From the NCBI RefSeq assembly GCF_030410375.1, contig NZ_JAUHHE010000009.1, positions 1 through 64,000 on the forward strand: a stretch of DNA of 64,000 nt. Reading direction: 5' to 3'. A model generated the notes under the pieces. It worked only from the letters and a program-made list of their open reading frames with translations. It ran no database searches and was not told the origin of the DNA. Source of the stretch: Zwartia vadi (lineage in GTDB: Bacteria; Pseudomonadota; Gammaproteobacteria; Burkholderiales; Burkholderiaceae_B). Made by a program: the position numbers and the translations under genes. The stretch's first letter is position 1. Each line of letters begins with the position of its first letter. This document shows, in pieces, positions 1 to 9,254 of the stretch.

Positions 1-82
1 GACTCTTGGTATGCACTCAGCGGACGAATGTCGAGAGTGAGCGGTCCGATACGAACACAGGAGATGTTCTGGGGGCTTTCAC

Positions 83-105
83 AGGACCTCTGCGAGAGAG
101 GTCCT
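83..105 (-). terminator. Hairpin just after glmS, possible terminator
   Basis: A 9-bp perfect inverted repeat (AGGACCTCT at 83-91, AGAGGTCCT at 97-105, 5-nt loop) lies 7 nt beyond the glmS stop codon. No run of U follows the stem on either strand, so it is an imperfect intrinsic terminator or a 3'-end stabilising hairpin. Confidence 0.5.
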
Positions 106-112
106 TGCTCAA

Positions 113-1945
113 TCACTCCACCGTCACACTCTTAGCCAAGTTTCGCGGCTTATCCACATCGGTCCCTCTCGAGCAAGCCGTGTGATAGGCCAACAACTGC
201 AACGGCACGGTATGCAGAATGGGCGATAACAACCCGTAGTGCTCTGGCATCCGAATGACGTACAAACCCTCTCCGCTCACGAGCTTGGTATCGGTATCTG
301 CAAACACATACAGCTCGCCCCCGCGGGCGCGCACCTCTTGAATGTTGGACTTGAGTTTTTCCAGGAGCGCATCATTCGGTGCGATCGTGACGACGGGCAT
401 TTGATCTGTTACGAGCGCCAGGGGGCCATGCTTGAGCTCTCCAGCTGGGTAAGCCTCCGCATGGATGTAGCTGATCTCTTTGAGCTTCAGCGCACCTTCC
501 AGCGCAATCGGATAATGCATGCCGCGTCCGAGAAACAACGCATTTTCTTTTGTGGCAAAACGGTCGGCCCACGCCATGATCTGAGGTTCGAGCGCGAGCA
601 CCGCGCCAATCGCGACGGGCAAATGACGTAAAGCTTTGACGTGCTGTGCCTCTTGTTCTTCTGTCAAGTGTCCATGCACTTGCGCGAGTGCGAGGGTCAG
701 CATAAACAGCGCCGTGAGCTGCGTCGTAAACGCTTTGGTTGACGCAACGCCGATCTCCACTCCCGCGCGAGTGATGTAGGCGAGCTTGCATTCTCTGACC
801 ATCGCACTCGTTGCGACGTTACAGATCGTCAGCGTCTGCTCCATCCCGAGACCACGTGCATGCTTTAAGGCCGCGAGGGTATCGGCTGTTTCACCAGACT
901 GTGAAATCGTGACAACAAGCGTCTTGGGATTGGGTACGCTGTCCCTGTAGCGGTACTCGCTCGCAATTTCAACCGAGACAGGAATTTTCGCAACAGACTC
1001 AATCCAGTATTTCGCCGTCGATCCAGCGTAATAACTTGTGCCGCATGCCAGGATCAACACACGATCGATGTCTTTGAAAATTTTGTAGGCCTGATCACCA
1101 AACAATTCGGGAGTGATGGACTCGACATCCTCCAAAGTATCCGCAACAGCGCGGGGCTGCTCGAAAATTTCCTTTTGCATGTAATGACGATAGGGGCCGA
1201 GTTCTGCAGCACCCGTATGCACGTGTACGGTATTGATTGTGCGCTCAACCGATTTACCTGTCTGATCCATGATCCAGACATTGCCTAATTGCAAATCAGC
1301 GACATCACCATCTTCGAGATAAATGATTTGATCCGTCGTGCCAGCCAAAGCCAGAGCATCCGAGGCCAAAAAGTTTTCACCCTTGCCGCGTCCGATCACA
1401 AGCGGCGATCCTTGACGAGCGGCAACGATACGATGAGGCTCATCACGACAAAAGACTGCGATCGCATAGGCGCCATGCAATCTGCGAACAGTCTGTTGCA
1501 CGGCTTCGAGCAAATCACCGGCGTAAAGATGTCGCACCAGATGCGCAATCACTTCGGTGTCTGTCTGACTTTCAAAAACGTAACCGACTGCTTGCAGCTC
1601 TGCGCGCAACTCTTCGTGATTTTCAATGATGCCGTTGTGTACGAGCGCAATACTTGCCTCTTCTTTGCCCACAGAGGAAAAGTGCGGATGCGCGTTACGT
1701 GTCACCGGTGCCCCGTGTGTGGCCCAACGCGTGTGCGCAATGCCCGTGAAGCCGGCGATATGATTGTGTGCGATATCGGCAGCCAGCTCCGCTACACGCT
1801 GAGTACTGCGTGCCCGTCGCAAACCACCGTTGTCGTATACGGCGACGCCGCAGGAGTCATAGCCACGATATTCGAGACGCTTGAGACCTTCGACCAAAAT
1901 AGGGGTGATGTCGCGTGACGCGACGGCTCCAACGATGCCGCACAT
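113..1945 (-). CDS. glmS: Glutamine--fructose-6-phosphate aminotransferase (isomerizing)
   Basis: Makes glucosamine-6-phosphate from fructose-6-phosphate and glutamine, the first committed step of UDP-GlcNAc synthesis for peptidoglycan and LPS, in the cytoplasm. The 610-residue length is normal. The protein opens MCGIVGAV, so Cys2 becomes the N-terminal nucleophile of a class II glutamine amidotransferase domain (about residues 2-220). Two SIS sugar-isomerase domains follow, with CGTSYYAG and SQSGETADT in the first, and the chain ends KSVTVE as is usual for GlmS. It is transcribed away from the Lrp-type gene at 2095. In many Burkholderiales glmS lies close to glmU; here about 35 kb separates them. 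No glmS-ribozyme-like leader is seen. Confidence 0.97.
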   Translation of the reverse strand: MCGIVGAVASRDITPILVEGLKRLEYRGYDSCGVAVYDNGGLRRARSTQRVAELAADIAHNHIAGFTGIAHTRWATHGAPVTRNAHPHFSSVGKEEASIALVHNGIIENHEELRAELQAVGYVFESQTDTEVIAHLVRHLYAGDLLEAVQQTVRRLHGAYAIAVFCRDEPHRIVAARQGSPLVIGRGKGENFLASDALALAGTTDQIIYLEDGDVADLQLGNVWIMDQTGKSVERTINTVHVHTGAAELGPYRHYMQKEIFEQPRAVADTLEDVESITPELFGDQAYKIFKDIDRVLILACGTSYYAGSTAKYWIESVAKIPVSVEIASEYRYRDSVPNPKTLVVTISQSGETADTLAALKHARGLGMEQTLTICNVATSAMVRECKLAYITRAGVEIGVASTKAFTTQLTALFMLTLALAQVHGHLTEEQEAQHVKALRHLPVAIGAVLALEPQIMAWADRFATKENALFLGRGMHYPIALEGALKLKEISYIHAEAYPAGELKHGPLALVTDQMPVVTIAPNDALLEKLKSNIQEVRARGGELYVFADTDTKLVSGEGLYVIRMPEHYGLLSPILHTVPLQLLAYHTACSRGTDVDKPRNLAKSVTVE

Positions 1946-2045
1946 AGACTTTCTCCTGATAAGCCTCTATTGTGCCCAATTTGGTAAGAAATATTATTTT
2001 ACTTTTATAACTTAAATGAAATTAATGGCATACTTGTTTAACTGA

Positions 2046-2060
2046 TGAAATATAATTTCA
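2046..2060. promoter_or_regulatory. Palindrome in the glmS-lrp divergent promoter region
   Basis: The AT-rich 149-bp gap between glmS and the Lrp/AsnC gene contains TGAAAT-ATA-ATTTCA, a perfect 6-3-6 inverted repeat 35 bp before the regulator's start. Lrp/AsnC proteins commonly bind AT-rich 15-bp palindromes and repress their own genes, so this is a candidate autoregulatory site. TATAAT at 2051-2056 lies inside it. Assignment is by inference. Confidence 0.4.
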
Positions 2061-2094
2061 TAAATGAAGCGATAATATAGGACCTTTCTGCTAA

Positions 2095-2574
2095 ATGATG
2101 GCTATCGAAACCTTAGACGACCTCGATCGACGTATTCTCGATCAACTTCAATGCGATGCAAGCCTGACGAATCAATTGCTTGCCGAACGGGTGCATGCAT
2201 CACCGCCTACTTGCTTGCGCAGAGTTCGGCGACTCACCGCATCGGGCATCATTGCCAAACAAGTCGCGATTCTTGATCCCTCCAAACTTGGCAACTCGCT
2301 CACAGCGATTATTGAAGTCACACTCGATAATCAATCAGCAGAGCAGTTGCAGCGCTTCGAACAAGCGATGCAAAACGAAATGTCGATTTTGCAATGCTAT
2401 CGCGTCTCGACAGGACCAGACTTCGTGCTGATTGCGCAGGTGACCGATATGCCCGCTTATCATGCGCTGGTGCATCGCGCACTCACAGCTGAAGCAAACG
2501 TGCGAAATGTGAGGACATTTTTTTCAGTCCATCGAAGCAAATTCGACACGCGTATTGTGCTTGATAAATTTTAA
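2095..2574 (+). CDS. Lrp/AsnC family transcriptional regulator
   Basis: A 159-residue DNA-binding regulator of the feast/famine family. The N-terminal third (LDDLDRRILDQLQ followed by LTNQLLAERVHASPPTCLRR) is the winged helix-turn-helix. The C-terminal part, with YRVSTGPDFVLIAQV near residues 101-115, is the RAM/AsnC effector and oligomerisation domain. Length is typical. Two ATG codons stand in tandem at 2095 and 2098. It is divergent from glmS, an arrangement shared with related genomes, so it belongs to the conserved flank rather than to the catabolic block that follows. The likely ligand is an amino acid, but which one is not readable. Confidence 0.9.
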   Translation: MMAIETLDDLDRRILDQLQCDASLTNQLLAERVHASPPTCLRRVRRLTASGIIAKQVAILDPSKLGNSLTAIIEVTLDNQSAEQLQRFEQAMQNEMSILQCYRVSTGPDFVLIAQVTDMPAYHALVHRALTAEANVRNVRTFFSVHRSKFDTRIVLDKF

Positions 2575-2656
2575 TAACGATCGGGCACCACATTTCACTT
2601 TATTGGCACCTTCATTTTTACTGGTTTAGAATGATTTCACCGATCAAATACTTTGG

Positions 2657-3736
2657 GTGATGAATATGCTGTCCTTGCAACATCCTTCAAATTGGCGTGC
2701 CGCTGATCTGCATCATGATCAAGGCTGGATTTTTAGCGTTGACGAGCCAACACGCGATGAAATGATCAAGACCATTGTGGAAATCGCCGACCCCAATAAA
2801 ACGCTGTTCGATTATCGGCGTGAAGATTTTGCATGGAGTCATACGACCAAAATCCTTGAATCCGCTCTACAAGAGGTTAAAAACCGCAGGGGGATTGCAT
2901 TGATCAAGGGCTTGCCAAGACAGGCGTTGACAGCGCACCAGTTTGAAATTCTGACTTGGGGTTTGGGATTGCATTCTGGCGTGCCTCGCCCTCAGGGTAA
3001 AGAGACGCAATATATTTCAGCCGTTCGTGATGCTGGCATGTCTTATCGTACCGGAACTGGTAGAGGCTACTCATCGAATGCGGATCTCGATTTTCATACT
3101 GATTCCTCCGACATTATTTTCCTAAGTTGTTTCAACAAAGCGTTGTCTGGTGGAAAAACGATCATAAGCAGTTCTATGGCAGGACATGATGTGATGGCTC
3201 GCGAGTACCCCAACCAACTCAAATGGCTCTATGAGCCTATCGCCTTTAGTCGTCAAGGTGAGCAAGCGCCCGATGAAGGGCCTTATGTCATGCAGCCTGT
3301 TTTCTCCGAATGCCGTGGCAAGTGGTTTGGGCGTTGGAACTGGAACCGCGTGCGTAGTGCCCAACAAATAGAAGGTGTACCCAAGCTATCCCCTGAACAC
3401 TACGCTGCGCTCGAGCAGTTTGATCAGGTGATGCGTCGTCCCGATATCGCATTCGAGATGTGGCTCGAGCCTGGCGATGTTCAAATCATCAACAGCCATG
3501 TCACATTGCACTCGCGTACAGAATTCATGGATCATGATGATCCGGATCAAAAAAGACTTCTATACCGCCTCTGGATTGCTCCGCCTGATAGCGATCAACT
3601 ACCCGAGTGCTGGCGGGATCTTTACCGTAATTGTGAGTCTGGAACAATCAGGGGCGGCATACGTGGATTTAAACATGACGCCAACTGCATTGCTTTTGAA
3701 TCACGCCAAGCTAAAGAATGTGGCATGCGCGCCTAA
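2657..3736 (+). CDS. TauD/TfdA-like Fe(II)/2-oxoglutarate-dependent dioxygenase
   Basis: Predicted non-haem iron oxygenase that couples 2-oxoglutarate decarboxylation to hydroxylation of an organic acid. The metal triad is visible: FHTDSSD gives His147 and Asp149, and the third His is probably His285 in VTLHSRTEF, numbering from the GTG at 2657. The Arg in LLYRLWI is placed to bind 2-oxoglutarate. The start may be GTG 2657, ATG 2660 or ATG 2666. At 359 residues it is longer than TauD (about 280) and closer to larger TfdA or gamma-butyrobetaine-hydroxylase-like members. It stands alone, convergent with the flavin reductase downstream, and is the first gene of the accessory block. The substrate is unknown. 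Confidence 0.85.
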   Translation: MMNMLSLQHPSNWRAADLHHDQGWIFSVDEPTRDEMIKTIVEIADPNKTLFDYRREDFAWSHTTKILESALQEVKNRRGIALIKGLPRQALTAHQFEILTWGLGLHSGVPRPQGKETQYISAVRDAGMSYRTGTGRGYSSNADLDFHTDSSDIIFLSCFNKALSGGKTIISSSMAGHDVMAREYPNQLKWLYEPIAFSRQGEQAPDEGPYVMQPVFSECRGKWFGRWNWNRVRSAQQIEGVPKLSPEHYAALEQFDQVMRRPDIAFEMWLEPGDVQIINSHVTLHSRTEFMDHDDPDQKRLLYRLWIAPPDSDQLPECWRDLYRNCESGTIRGGIRGFKHDANCIAFESRQAKECGMRA

Positions 3737-3791
3737 CGCCGCACTCATACATTAAGATTCTTTCCAATTCAGAATATCGCTTTTGTCCAAC

Positions 3792-3822
3792 CGGGCATGT
3801 GTCATATATAGAAACATGCCCG
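3792..3822. terminator. Hairpin between convergent genes
   Basis: CGGGCATGT at 3792-3800 pairs perfectly with ACATGCCCG at 3814-3822 across a 13-nt AT-rich loop. It sits in the 113-bp gap between two convergent genes, where a bidirectional terminator is expected. Neither side has a strong U tract. Confidence 0.5.
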
Positions 3823-3849
3823 TTGAGGAGCGTGCCGAACGCCGAACGG

Positions 3850-5016
3850 TTATGCGCTCCAATTATTCAGCGATTCTCCATTCGCTTTCAGGCCGGATTT
3901 CCATTTGTTCAGCCACCAACTGTATTGATGCGGCCATTCCGAGAATGAATCATTCACACCCATCTGTTCTGCAGCTTGATGCGGCCAGAAGGGATTGAAA
4001 AGTGCCTGGCGACCGATAGCAATCAAGTCCGCAAATTTTTGCTGCAATAACTCTTCGGCTAGCTGGGGTGTCCTGATGAGTCCAACCGCTTCAGTTTGAA
4101 TGTCGACCTCCGCTTTAATTCGACGAGCAAATTCGGCCTGATAGCCAGGCTCACGCTTCAAATTAGAATTAGTCGCTCCGGCTACAAGATTGCCGCCCGA
4201 CGAGCAGTCAATCACATCGACACCTATTTTTTTCAAATGACGCGAAAGCTCAATACTGTCCTCGATTTCCCAGCCTCCTTCGATCCAGTCGACAGCTGAA
4301 ATTCGAACAAAGAGAGGAATCCCTTGAGGCAGCACCTCTCTGACGCCTCGAGCCACCTCAAGAGGAAAGCGCATCCTATTTTCCAGACTGCCGCCATATG
4401 CATCGGTTCGCTTGTTCGCAAGCGGAGACAGGAAACTTTGCAAAAGGTATCCATGTGCCATGTGAATTTCAATGATCTCGAAACCAACATCCACAGCGCG
4501 TTTCGCTGCATCCTTGAACGCAACCGTTAATGATTCAATTTCGTTGGCGTCCAAAGCGTGAGGCTTGAGCCAACCTTCGGCAAACGGCGTGCTTGACGGG
4601 CCAACTGGAGTCCATGTTTCATCCCCGTTATCTATATTTTGTTGAGTTAAGGGCCCGTTGCCTTCCCATGCCCGTTGCGTACTTGATTTGCGTCCCCCAT
4701 GCGCGATTTGCAATGCTGGTGTTGAACCTTGGGATTTGACAAAGGTCACGAGAGACCTCATTGCATCCGCATGCGCATCGGACCAGATACCCAGACAGCC
4801 GTTAGTTATTCTTCCATCACGTACAACAGAAGCCTGCTCTACGAAGACAATACCTGCACCACCCATTGCGAACTTGGCGTAGTGATGCGCATGAAAATCG
4901 TTAAAAAAACCATCCTCGGCACAGTACATGGCCATCGGAGAAATTACTATTCTGTTGCGTAACGTTACTGCCCGAATGTTAAGCGGTGTAAACAAGAGAG
5001 GCTTCTGTGCAGACAT
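3850..5016 (-). CDS. NADH:flavin oxidoreductase, old yellow enzyme family (YqjM/NamA-like)
   Basis: FMN-dependent ene-reductase or related dehydrogenase on a TIM-barrel fold, 388 residues. The N-terminal LRNRIVISPMAMYC is the usual first strand and loop. HGGR at 106-109 contributes to FMN binding. IEIHMAHGYLLQSFLSP supplies the paired His185 and His188 that bind the carbonyl oxygen of the substrate, and DAYGGSLENRMRF (205-217) is the family signature. Members reduce activated C=C bonds of enones, some act on nitro compounds or begin demethylation. It lies 45 bp downstream of the alcohol dehydrogenase on the same strand, so the two are probably co-transcribed. The substrate is unknown. Confidence 0.88.
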   Translation of the reverse strand: MSAQKPLLFTPLNIRAVTLRNRIVISPMAMYCAEDGFFNDFHAHHYAKFAMGGAGIVFVEQASVVRDGRITNGCLGIWSDAHADAMRSLVTFVKSQGSTPALQIAHGGRKSSTQRAWEGNGPLTQQNIDNGDETWTPVGPSSTPFAEGWLKPHALDANEIESLTVAFKDAAKRAVDVGFEIIEIHMAHGYLLQSFLSPLANKRTDAYGGSLENRMRFPLEVARGVREVLPQGIPLFVRISAVDWIEGGWEIEDSIELSRHLKKIGVDVIDCSSGGNLVAGATNSNLKREPGYQAEFARRIKAEVDIQTEAVGLIRTPQLAEELLQQKFADLIAIGRQALFNPFWPHQAAEQMGVNDSFSEWPHQYSWWLNKWKSGLKANGESLNNWSA

Positions 5017-5061
5017 TATTTCTTATTCCTTACATACTGTCAGATTTAAATCAGTTAAGAC

Positions 5062-6093
5062 TCAAGGAAAAACGATGACCGACTTTCCAGTCGCTTGTTG
5101 ATCAAACAAACGATAAGCCTCGTCTACTTGGCTAAGATCCCAGCGATTGGTGAATAGTCTCTCAACGTCGACTCGATGCTTGGATACGAACAACGCGCAA
5201 TCTTGCTGCCAGGCTTTCGAAAAGGTCCATGAGCCGAAAACGCGCAGCTGTTTCCGAATCAAATGGTCGGTGACATTCATCGTCACCTTGCCTCCCATAC
5301 CAACAAATGCGACCTTGCCCCAAGCGCCTGCGCAGCGCAAAGCATCCAGCCCGCCTTTATCAGACCCAGATGTTTCCACCACATATGGCGCGCCTTTTCC
5401 TTGCGTCAATTCGCGCACTGCTTCCCAAGGATCGACTGCACTCGATTGAATCGTAAAGGCAGCACCTAAATTTTTCGCATCAACAAGCCTGTCGGGATGA
5501 ATGTCTACCGCGATCACTTCACCGCCCATGGCAACAACAAACTGCGTGACGGCTTGCCCGACCGGGCCTTGTCCGATCACCACGACTGTTGACGAGTTCG
5601 CATAGCTCATTTTTTTCAATGCGCCCCAAGCGGTTCCGCTTCCACAAGAAATCGCCGCACCGACTTCAAAAGACAAGTCGTCGGGAAGCTCTATCAGCGT
5701 GTCTGCAGGCACTTTTAAATATCGCGCATGACCACCGTGGGCCGTCAGTCCATAACTCGCTTCTTTTTCAGGGCACATGTGTGTCCATCCTGTCGTGCAG
5801 TCCGAGCAGCATCCGCAGCCTTTGTAGTGATGCACCATGACTCTTGACCCGATACGAGCGACATGCGATGTGACAGCACTCCCCTTCGCCACCACGACTC
5901 CACATGGCTCATGTCCAGCGATGATCGGCCCAGGTGGCAACTTACCCGCGAACGTTCCGCGATAGTTCTTTAGATCACTTCCACATATCCCCGAGGCTTT
6001 CATTTCAACGACGACGTCATTTGGTCCGGGGCTGGGATCCGGAAATTGCAATAACTCTACGGTCTGATTACCTGGAAAAACAGCTCCTAACAT
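5062..6093 (-). CDS. Zinc-dependent medium-chain alcohol dehydrogenase
   Basis: NAD(P)-dependent alcohol or polyol dehydrogenase of 343 residues. Catalytic zinc ligands are Cys37 (GICGSD) with His61 and Glu62 (AGHEPCG). The structural zinc lobe has Cys93, Cys96, Cys99 and Cys107. The Rossmann fold starts at VVVIGQGPVGQAV near residue 170. It is divergent from the TRAP operon and heads a likely two-gene transcript with the flavin reductase. The wording of motifs is close to threonine or sorbitol dehydrogenase-like members, but the substrate cannot be assigned. Confidence 0.88.
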   Translation of the reverse strand: MLGAVFPGNQTVELLQFPDPSPGPNDVVVEMKASGICGSDLKNYRGTFAGKLPPGPIIAGHEPCGVVVAKGSAVTSHVARIGSRVMVHHYKGCGCCSDCTTGWTHMCPEKEASYGLTAHGGHARYLKVPADTLIELPDDLSFEVGAAISCGSGTAWGALKKMSYANSSTVVVIGQGPVGQAVTQFVVAMGGEVIAVDIHPDRLVDAKNLGAAFTIQSSAVDPWEAVRELTQGKGAPYVVETSGSDKGGLDALRCAGAWGKVAFVGMGGKVTMNVTDHLIRKQLRVFGSWTFSKAWQQDCALFVSKHRVDVERLFTNRWDLSQVDEAYRLFDQQATGKSVIVFP

Positions 6094-6256
6094 GCTCGTC
6101 TCACTCCATTTAAAACTTATGTTTTGTTCAGTTTTGAAAATTTACCAAAGAGGGAGTTTGCTCTCGCTTCGGTATTCGAATGTAAGTTGTCGCCCTTTTG
6201 GTCAGATCAATCTAGGGTAAACACCTAAGTACAAGATTTCACATAAGAGTATAGGA

Positions 6257-6276
6257 TTCAATTGCATACAAATGAA
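6257..6276. promoter_or_regulatory. Candidate operator upstream of the TRAP operon
   Basis: TTCAATTGCATACAAATGAA is a 20-bp inverted repeat with 16 of 20 positions symmetric, in the 232-bp AT-rich gap between the alcohol dehydrogenase and dctP. It contains ATACAA, the half-site seen again at 15995, 19961-19988 and 35239-35250. This spacing suits a dimeric GntR/FCD regulator. The link to the GntR gene at 16007 is inference. Confidence 0.45.
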
Positions 6277-6325
6277 TCCAAAAAAATAATTATTTAATCT
6301 TTTTTATCCTGGAGCAGACAAAATC

Positions 6326-7360
6326 ATGAAATCACGCATTTTTGCCAAAGGGCTTTCGGCGTTGGTCTTGGCCGCTGCGGCCCCCCTTGCACTTGCGCAA
6401 GAAATTCCAAGCCAGACATGGCGCTGGGCCCATTTCGCCCCTCCCGCGTGGGGATCTGCTCAAGCTGAAATACTTTACGCCAAACAAATTGAAGAAAAAA
6501 CGAACGGCAGAATCAAATTCCAATTTTTTTGGTCTGGTTCCTTGTTTGGGTTTGGCGAATTATTCGGCGCAGCAAAAAAGAATGCAGTGAATATCGCTAG
6601 TATCGTTCCAACCTATCACCCTTCGGAATGGCCCATGGTAGGTTTATCAAACAGTTTGCCCATGGTTTGGGACGATGCTCCAACCGCCATGAAAGTACAA
6701 GAATATTTGTTCAAAAATAATGACGCTATCAAGCGCGAATTGAAAAAGAACGAACTGACACCGATTCTTTTGCATGGCTTACCACCCTATCGCCTACAGT
6801 GCACGACGCCTATTCGCACACTCGCGGACCTGAAAGGTAAACGCATCCGTACCTTTGGCGACTGGCCCCCATACATCATGGAAAAACTGGGGGCGGTTCC
6901 AGTCAATATTCCGCTGGGTCAAATTTACGAAGGTCTACAGAAAGGAACGCTTGATTGCGGCTACAACCCGATCGAGAATGCGGGCTTCCTGAAGCTTTCA
7001 GAGGTCGCCAAGTACTGGAGTGACATTGATTTTGGAGCGATTGCCGCATACTCCACCTTCATGAACACCTCTCGCTACGAAAAGCTGCCGCAAAACGTGA
7101 AGAAAATCATGGATGAAGCGGCAATCGTTGCGATGAAATTTGAAATGGACAATTTCGAAAAACTAGAGAAACAAGGGATCGAGGCTGCCCAAAAAGCGGG
7201 AGTGACAATCGTCAAATTTGAGGATCAGGCAAAACTCAAAGCGATGTTCCCGGACATGCTGCAGGTATGGGAAGACGCAATGTGCAAAAAAGGAATGTGC
7301 GATGACGCCAAGAGCGTTGTAGCAGATGTCCGAAAAGCAACAGCCGCTGCCAAAAAGTAG
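6326..7360 (+). CDS. TRAP transporter substrate-binding protein, DctP family
   Basis: Periplasmic receptor of a tripartite ATP-independent transporter. A signal peptide is evident: MKSRIFAKGLSALVLAAAA with probable cleavage after ALAQ (residue 25). The mature protein begins EIPSQTWRWAHFAPP. The conserved receptor element appears as ADLKGKRIRTFGDW near 165-178, where the Arg usually clamps a carboxylate of the ligand. The C-terminal region carries a Cys pair (MCKKGMCDD). A GGAG lies 11 nt before ATG 6326. The protein is 344 residues, normal for the family. First gene of an operon that includes both membrane subunits, so a sugar acid, keto acid or other carboxylate is the likely cargo. Confidence 0.9.
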   Translation: MKSRIFAKGLSALVLAAAAPLALAQEIPSQTWRWAHFAPPAWGSAQAEILYAKQIEEKTNGRIKFQFFWSGSLFGFGELFGAAKKNAVNIASIVPTYHPSEWPMVGLSNSLPMVWDDAPTAMKVQEYLFKNNDAIKRELKKNELTPILLHGLPPYRLQCTTPIRTLADLKGKRIRTFGDWPPYIMEKLGAVPVNIPLGQIYEGLQKGTLDCGYNPIENAGFLKLSEVAKYWSDIDFGAIAAYSTFMNTSRYEKLPQNVKKIMDEAAIVAMKFEMDNFEKLEKQGIEAAQKAGVTIVKFEDQAKLKAMFPDMLQVWEDAMCKKGMCDDAKSVVADVRKATAAAKK

Positions 7361-7367
7361 ATTCTAA

Positions 7368-7919
7368 ATGAACCAACCTGCTCCAACTTCCAATCAGCTT
7401 TACAGGATGTTGGACAGAGTCTCAGCAACCATGGTCACAGCGGCCATGGTTGTCTCGGGTGCCTCTGTCGCAACGATCATAGCTGTGAACTCAATCGACA
7501 CGCTCGGACGCGCGCTTTTCAACAAACCAATGATGGGCGCTGTGGAAATCACTGAACTCTTTCTTGCCATGTGCATCATTTTGGCGATCCCATATGCGCA
7601 AAGGAAATTAGCGCACATCGAAATCGACATGTTCACGCAACGCTGTAGCGCGAGATTAAAGAAGTTCTTATTATTTATTTCGATCGTACTGACCGTCCTC
7701 GTATTTTTTATGCTGATGGTCCAGTCATATGAAAGTGCCAAGGAAGCGATCGCAACCTTTGAGACTTCCGCGGGATATCTCAGCGTGCCTGTATGGATCG
7801 GCAAGATTTCTGTCACGATTGGATTTGCTATCGCACTGCTGGAATCACTCACACAATTGTTCGCTTTATTTATTTTTGGTCGTTTAACCATCGCTGAATC
7901 CGAGCAAGTCGCACACTAG
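7368..7919 (+). CDS. TRAP transporter small membrane subunit, DctQ family
   Basis: A 183-residue inner-membrane protein with four hydrophobic helices, the standard DctQ layout. The conserved region is DTLGRALFNKPMMGAVEITE (about 44-63), with a following helix ending PYAQRKLAHIEIDMF. It is 7 nt after dctP and 6 nt before dctM. It probably forms the membrane complex with the DctM-type subunit. Confidence 0.9.
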   Translation: MNQPAPTSNQLYRMLDRVSATMVTAAMVVSGASVATIIAVNSIDTLGRALFNKPMMGAVEITELFLAMCIILAIPYAQRKLAHIEIDMFTQRCSARLKKFLLFISIVLTVLVFFMLMVQSYESAKEAIATFETSAGYLSVPVWIGKISVTIGFAIALLESLTQLFALFIFGRLTIAESEQVAH

Positions 7920-7925
7920 AGCCTC

Positions 7926-9236
7926 ATGGAACAACTCATTCTCGCTATCACCTGCTTGGCAGGTATGCTTTTCCTTTTGTGTCTCGGAGTGCCTGTCGCG
8001 ATTGCGATGATCACTGCATCCTTTATCGGACTAACGCTAAGTGCGGGCATGGACTTCGCACTGACAAATTTCATGACACTTCCTTATGCCGCGGCGAGTT
8101 CCTTCAATTTCGCTGCCATCCCAACTTTTGTTGCGATGGGAATAATTTTCGGTAAATCAGGGTTGGCGGCATCTCTTTTCAAAGCCGCCGATATATGGCT
8201 GGCGAAAGTACGCGGCGGCCTGTATATGGCCGTTGTTATTGCCTCCGCCGCATTTGGTGCGATCAACGGTTCAACTATCGTCGGGGCAGCGCTTTTTACC
8301 AAAATCGCATTGCCTGAAATGATCAAGCTGGGCTATGACCGCGCAACGTCGGCAGGTTGTATTGTCGGAGCGGGAACTTTCTCGGCAATGATCCCGCCCT
8401 CGATTACGATGGTGCTGTATGGATTACTGACGAACGAATCGATAGGAAGAATTCTTGTTGCCGGGATCCTGCCTGGCATCCTGACAGCGGTCGTTTATCT
8501 GGCAGGGATTTTTGTCATGATTCGCGTCAAACAACACTGGGCCCCGCCTGTGACGCGATCATTTAGTAATAAAGAAAAAATCCAAAGCCTCGTCACGCTA
8601 TTACCAGTCGCCCTCGTTTTCATCATTATTGTCGGTGGCATATACGCTGGATTAGTCGCGCCCGCATCAGCAGGCGCTATTGGTGCCCTGAGCGCTCTGA
8701 TCATTGCATTAGCGATGCGTAAGTTCAAATTCCTGGACTTTACAGACTCAATGAAAGAAACTGCGTCGACCACTGCAGTCTTGTTCTTTATCGTAATTGG
8801 AGGATTGGCATTTTCCAGGCTGCTATTAGTGACGGGTACTGTTGATGCGTTGCTAGACATCATCAAGTCAAATGACATCCCGCCCTGGGTCATCATGTCA
8901 GTCATCATCCTTGTATATATAGTCTTGGGTTGCGTGATGGACTCCATTTCAATGATGGTGATGACCGTTCCAATCGTTCATCCTATTGTTGTTGGCCTTG
9001 GTTTTGATCCGATTTGGTTTGCGATCATTATGGTCAAGCTTATCGAACTCTCCGTCATCACACCTCCGGTCGGCCTGAACCTTTATGCGGTTCAATCTTC
9101 CTCCGATGGTCTTGTCACCACCAGTCAAGTGTTCAGAGGCGTCACGCCTTTCATCATCCTTGAGCTCATTGTCCTGGGTATTCTTTTCCTGGTACCTGAT
9201 CTAGTCACAGTACTACCAAATTTAATGATCAACTAA
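7926..9236 (+). CDS. TRAP transporter large permease, DctM family
   Basis: Na+-coupled transport subunit, 436 residues with about 12 membrane helices. Typical blocks include FAAIPTFVAMGIIFGKSG (about 59-76), GAINGSTIVGAALFTKIALP (about 110-129) and, near the C-terminus, ELSVITPPVGLNLYAVQ. It completes a full dctPQM set. Closely spaced downstream genes encode a hydrolase and an aldehyde dehydrogenase, so the imported compound is probably processed by them. Confidence 0.92.
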   Translation: MEQLILAITCLAGMLFLLCLGVPVAIAMITASFIGLTLSAGMDFALTNFMTLPYAAASSFNFAAIPTFVAMGIIFGKSGLAASLFKAADIWLAKVRGGLYMAVVIASAAFGAINGSTIVGAALFTKIALPEMIKLGYDRATSAGCIVGAGTFSAMIPPSITMVLYGLLTNESIGRILVAGILPGILTAVVYLAGIFVMIRVKQHWAPPVTRSFSNKEKIQSLVTLLPVALVFIIIVGGIYAGLVAPASAGAIGALSALIIALAMRKFKFLDFTDSMKETASTTAVLFFIVIGGLAFSRLLLVTGTVDALLDIIKSNDIPPWVIMSVIILVYIVLGCVMDSISMMVMTVPIVHPIVVGLGFDPIWFAIIMVKLIELSVITPPVGLNLYAVQSSSDGLVTTSQVFRGVTPFIILELIVLGILFLVPDLVTVLPNLMIN

Positions 9237-9254
9237 ACCACCTAACAAGGTCGA

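Noticed and set aside
1289-1918. 209-codon plus-strand frame inside glmS
   Set aside because: Entirely antisense to a well-conserved gene, with no family resemblance or ribosome site; a shadow frame.
1946-2094. Possible glmS ribozyme in the glmS leader
   Set aside because: Only 149 bp of AT-rich DNA with no pseudoknot-like GC helices; this ribozyme is known mainly from Gram-positives.
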